Origin: an uncultured Candidatus Saccharibacteria bacterium
GTDB lineage: Bacteria > Patescibacteriota > Saccharimonadia > Saccharimonadales > UBA4665
NCBI GenBank assembly: GCA_937988795.1
Contig: CALKHY010000037.1
Span: forward strand, 1-8,770
Length of the DNA: 8,770 bases
Reading direction: 5' to 3'
The notes beneath the pieces were generated by a model. The model did not search any database. It had not been told where the DNA came from and worked only from the letters and a program-made list of their open reading frames with translations. Shown here piece after piece: positions 5,938 to 8,770 of the stretch. The position numbers and the translations under genes were made by a program. Each line of letters starts with the position of its first letter. Position 1 is the first letter of the stretch.

Positions 5938-6564
5938 CTACAGGTTAAGGTGTATGGGCTGGAATCTGTCGCCAATCACCTTTTGGATGGCGGCTAGGAT
6001 GTCGCCAGGATCTGCAACGGGGGGGTACCAAAGATTTGCGATTTGCGAGCCGACCAGTTCGTTGTCTACCCGGCCGTTCCTCGCTATTATGCCGGCCCGC
6101 ATCACAGCCGCCGGAGCGCCTATCGTGGTATACATATCTTCGATGAGCCGTCTGGCTTTGTCGCCGACGAGGTCGGCAAGGGCCTGCCCTACTCTCAGAT
6201 GTTCCTGCGATGCGCGCTCAAGCGCCGCCCTGCAGACTGTTGCGCCTAAAATAAGTTGTTTGACCGCCTGTATCTCGTACGGCTTTGTCTCGTCCGGTCT
6301 TTTGTCGTGTATGATTATCTGGCATTTGCTGTTCGGATCGTAGGGATGGCCTACCTCGCCCCAGTAGAGCGCGGTAGTGTGGGTGGCGATGACGAGGTTG
6401 GGGGCAGGATTGACGATGTCTACTAGGTTTGAGGCGGGGTTTTCCAGCGTGACAGATGAGTAGAGTCGCCCGCGGAATGACTGGTACTGTGTTATGTGGT
6501 GTACCGCGAGCTTGTTATATCTGCTTGCTTCTGCGATTAGTTCAGGATCCAGCCCTTCTGTCAT
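5938..6564 (-). CDS. Conserved-looking hypothetical protein, 208 aa
   Basis: I do not recognise this protein. It is 208 aa, apparently soluble, with no signal peptide or membrane segment. Residues ~20-90 look beta-rich (VHHITQYQSFRGRLYSSV, NLVIATHTTALYWG, KCQIIIHDK). Residues ~95-155 look helical (IQAVKQLILGATVCRAALER, VGQALADLVGDKARRLIEDM), and the tail has another helix (DILAAIQKVIG). The ATG at 6564 lacks a Shine-Dalgarno. It follows holB on the same strand after a 62-bp gap that contains TTGACG (6594-6589) but no suitably placed -10, so it is probably expressed as the distal gene of the rluD-like/holB operon. It ends 35 bp before the promoter of the TPR gene, without a clear terminator. 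Long, unbroken frame and balanced composition make it a real gene. Confidence 0.75.
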   Translation of the reverse strand: MTEGLDPELIAEASRYNKLAVHHITQYQSFRGRLYSSVTLENPASNLVDIVNPAPNLVIATHTTALYWGEVGHPYDPNSKCQIIIHDKRPDETKPYEIQAVKQLILGATVCRAALERASQEHLRVGQALADLVGDKARRLIEDMYTTIGAPAAVMRAGIIARNGRVDNELVGSQIANLWYPPVADPGDILAAIQKVIGDRFQPIHLNL

Positions 6565-6626
6565 TTACTACACAGTATCGGTCGGAACCGTCAATCCGGC
6601 AGTGGTGTTTTTAACACTGGCAGCGT

Positions 6627-7499
6627 TTACAGGTTAAGGAAGAGGTTATCGAGGATTAATTTGGCATTGGTACTGTTTTGTAGGGCGGCCTGTGCCGTAA
6701 GTACGCTTTTACGGACTTTATGCCATTGTTTTAAGCGGGCGGTGTCATGCTTTGCCGCAGCGCCTCGTAGGCCTGCCTGGGCGATGCGCTCCAACGCCTC
6801 AATCAGCCCCTGTACAGCTTCTTTTTGTTTGCTGAGCGCATCGACCATCGCCAGGCGCTCGAACGGCTGCTTTTGCAGCACTTCTTTGGCCAGGTTCACA
6901 CTGGCGGCCAGCGGATGGTCCTGCCCGTCGTTTAAGAGTGCCGAAAACAGCCCCGGCAGGCCGCCGCTTAAGAAGTATGCTTGCTTGGCGGCGTCTTTAT
7001 CGGGGCTTTTTTCTATGAGCGGCTGGAGTTGCTCCTCGGTCGGCACGTTTACAGTAATGTGCTGGGTGCGCGAAAGGATGGTTGGTAGCAACATGCGCGG
7101 ACTGATGGCAGTGAGGATGATGAGAGTGTCGACTGGCGGTTCTTCCAGTAGCTTGAGGAAGGCGTTTTGCGCTTCGGTTGTCATTCGGTGTGCGTCCTCT
7201 ACGATGACTGTTCTGCGCAAGTGGTTGCTGCCGGTGGTTTTAAGTAGCAGGAACTTCTGGAGTTCGCGGACGGCCTCAATGGGGATACTCGGCTTTTCTG
7301 GCTCAATGAATGCATAGTTGATAAGTAAGTGGTATGGGTGCGACGCCAGCGGCGCGCCGATGAGCGTTGATGCGATAGCCTCGGCGACTGTTGTTTTGCC
7401 AATGCCAGTCGGACCAGTCAGTAGCAATGCATGTGACGGGCTCGCTAGAAAAGCCTGCAACTGTTCGCGGGTTGCGTCATGCAGAATCAGATTATCCAT
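6627..7499 (-). CDS. holB: DNA polymerase III subunit delta' (clamp loader)
   Basis: A 290-aa AAA+ clamp-loader subunit that helps place the sliding clamp at primed sites during replication. It shows Walker A GPTGIGKTT (residues 29-37), Walker B-like VIVEDAHRM (98-106), the conserved NAFLKLLEEPP helix (112-122), and SRTQ at the SRC-motif position (143-146), followed by a helical lid and collar region. The start is the ATG at 7499, not the in-frame ATG at 7574, because GAGGAG stands just upstream at normal spacing. It overlaps the stop of the pseudouridine-synthase gene by 8 bp, which implies coupling. The protein contains no cysteine at all, so the zinc module found in many delta' and tau subunits is missing. 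Its length and lack of a tau-like C-terminal extension favour delta' over dnaX, though with an intact P-loop that distinction is an inference. Confidence 0.88.
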   Translation of the reverse strand: MDNLILHDATREQLQAFLASPSHALLLTGPTGIGKTTVAEAIASTLIGAPLASHPYHLLINYAFIEPEKPSIPIEAVRELQKFLLLKTTGSNHLRRTVIVEDAHRMTTEAQNAFLKLLEEPPVDTLIILTAISPRMLLPTILSRTQHITVNVPTEEQLQPLIEKSPDKDAAKQAYFLSGGLPGLFSALLNDGQDHPLAASVNLAKEVLQKQPFERLAMVDALSKQKEAVQGLIEALERIAQAGLRGAAAKHDTARLKQWHKVRKSVLTAQAALQNSTNAKLILDNLFLNL

Positions 7500-8769
7500 C
7501 GACCTGCTCCTCAAATTCTTTGGGTAGTGGCGCGGTAAAGGTTTTGCGCTCGCCGCCGGGTATGGTGATTTCAAGATTCAGTGCATGTAGGTACAGCCGA
7601 TCACCGTATTTGCCATGGCCGTACAGCGGGTCGCCGACGATGGGCCGGCCGATTTTAGCAAGGTGTACGCGCAGTTGGTGCGTACGGCCGGTTTCGGGCT
7701 TCAGCTCGACTAGACTGTACTTTTTGCCAGTTTTTAGCACCTTGTAGTGCGTTTTGGCTGATTTGCCGTTCGGCCCGACGCGGAACGTGGCCGGCGCTTT
7801 AGGATTACGCTCAATCGGCATGTCGATGATGGCTTCTTCGGGGTTGGGCCGGCCTTCGACGACCGCAACATAGGTCTTCTTGGCTTTACGCTGCGCGAAC
7901 TGTTTTTGCAAGGCGCTTAACGCTGCCTGGTTCTTCGCACAGATAATCACGCCACTGGTCGCACGGTCCAAGCGATGTACAACCCCAGCCCGCTCGCCGT
8001 CCATGCCTGTGACTCTGCTCCGGATAAAGCTCGCAACACTTGGCTCATTGCCGTGTATACCGAGCGCGTGCGTTAGCACGCCGACTGGCTTGTCGATCAC
8101 AATGCAGTTGTCGTCCTCGTACAAAATGGGCAGGTCGATGTCTGCCGGAGGCGTTTCCAACCTTGAAAGATCAGCTTCAAGTGCCGCACCGGACGGAACT
8201 TTGTCGCCTGCTTTCAGCTTTTTACCCCGGTAAGAGACCAGGCCGTCATCGAATAATTTGGCAAGTGCTGCCCGCGAGTATTCCGGGTACATGGCGGCGA
8301 GGAGTACGTCGGCCCGTACGGGCTGGTTCTTGAGCTTAATACCAGTGGCCTCGGAATTGCTCTTTTCGCCACCCATAGCCTCAAATAGCTTCTGCTTCGG
8401 GACGCGGCGATTTGGTTGCGGAGGCAACCCTGGGTCGTGGATGATGTAGTCGTCACCTTCGGCACGTAGCACCAAAACGGCATGGGATGCGTAGCCAGGC
8501 TTATCGTTGAGCGCCCGGGAATTGAGTGTTACAAATACCAAACGCCCCTCTGCCAGCATCGCGTCGATGTCATCTAGTGCAGGGCGCCGGCATTCCGGTT
8601 TTACAATCTCAAGGAATGTGTCGAATTGTTTCAACTCTAGGATGTTGGAGTTTTTAAGCTGCCATTCAACCTCTTCGGGCGAATATATTTCGCGCAGGTA
8701 ATCGACGCCGCGTTCAGCAAAGGCGCGGTAATCAAACGGCTCGACCATGCGGATGTCAAAACCTTGTTT
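7492..8769 (-). CDS. C39-like peptidase domain fused to RluA/RluD-family pseudouridine synthase, 5'-truncated by window edge
   Basis: The C-terminal ~280 residues form an RNA pseudouridine synthase of the RluD/RluC type. Counting from the ATG at 8748, an S4 RNA-binding domain spans ~143-195 (VRADVLLA, YSRAALAKLFDDGLV), and the catalytic domain follows with HRLDRATSG, whose catalytic Asp is residue 261, then KTYVAVVEG, RTHQLRVHLA and PIVGDPLYG. Such enzymes isomerise uridines in 23S rRNA or tRNA. Residues 1-140 instead resemble a peptidase C39-like (C39_2) domain, with the probable catalytic His in YASHAVLVL (His89) and Asp in YIIHDPG (Asp105). The frame is open through the right edge (upstream codons read KQGFDIR), so the peptidase Cys would lie outside the window and 8748 is not certainly the start. 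An internal ATG at 8376 could make a 294-aa stand-alone synthase, but GAGG is only two bases from it. Confidence 0.9.
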   Translation of the reverse strand, partial: KQGFDIRMVEPFDYRAFAERGVDYLREIYSPEEVEWQLKNSNILELKQFDTFLEIVKPECRRPALDDIDAMLAEGRLVFVTLNSRALNDKPGYASHAVLVLRAEGDDYIIHDPGLPPQPNRRVPKQKLFEAMGGEKSNSEATGIKLKNQPVRADVLLAAMYPEYSRAALAKLFDDGLVSYRGKKLKAGDKVPSGAALEADLSRLETPPADIDLPILYEDDNCIVIDKPVGVLTHALGIHGNEPSVASFIRSRVTGMDGERAGVVHRLDRATSGVIICAKNQAALSALQKQFAQRKAKKTYVAVVEGRPNPEEAIIDMPIERNPKAPATFRVGPNGKSAKTHYKVLKTGKKYSLVELKPETGRTHQLRVHLAKIGRPIVGDPLYGHGKYGDRLYLHALNLEITIPGGERKTFTAPLPKEFEEQVDG

Positions 8770-8770
8770 C

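Noticed and set aside
6597..6622. Hairpin between holB and the 208-aa gene as a terminator
   Set aside because: The stem is about 5 bp with a long loop and no T run on the minus strand, so read-through is more likely.
7500..7574. Longer holB start at 7574
   Set aside because: The extra 25 residues lie entirely inside the pseudouridine synthase coding end, and the GAGGAG site clearly serves the ATG at 7499.

Overview
The window looks like chromosomal DNA from a bacterium of the Candidate Phyla Radiation, most likely Candidatus Saccharibacteria (TM7). That placement is an inference from gene content and overall protein character: a GH15 glucoamylase-like enzyme, C39-like peptidase sequence and a small, cysteine-free clamp-loader subunit. 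No marker gene here proves it. All intact reading frames fit the standard bacterial code.

Layout, left to right. A GH15 glycoside hydrolase on the + strand runs in from the left edge and ends at 1613. It converges on rpmG (ribosomal protein L33, minus strand), whose hairpin terminator lies between the two genes. Next come an intergenic stretch with a second minus-strand terminator, a tRNA-Thr(GGT) with its own promoter, and a small orphan ORF of 89 codons (minus). That ORF diverges from a 249-aa, tentatively DUF218/YdcF-like gene (plus, 2712-3461); both have visible promoters in the shared 127-bp region.

Everything from 3494 to the right edge is on the minus strand. In transcription order (right to left): a pseudouridine synthase of the RluA/RluD family carrying an in-frame N-terminal C39-like peptidase domain (cut by the right edge); holB (DNA polymerase III delta'), overlapping it by 8 bp; an unrecognised 208-aa gene; a TPR protein with its own strong promoter; a DUF3850/ASCH-type small protein overlapping the TPR gene by an ATGA junction; tRNA-Thr(TGT); tRNA-Tyr(GTA); an AT-rich FkbM-family methyltransferase; and a frameshifted cupin remnant that the methyltransferase 3' end runs into.

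The core functions are translation (three tRNAs, L33, rRNA or tRNA pseudouridylation) and replication (delta'). The accessory parts are the hydrolase, the methyltransferase/cupin-remnant pair behind the tRNAs, and the orphan ORFs. The most unusual item is the C39-peptidase-like/pseudouridine-synthase fusion. Six sigma70-type promoters with 17-18 bp spacers can be read by eye, and two of them sit so close to their start codons that the mRNAs should be nearly leaderless.
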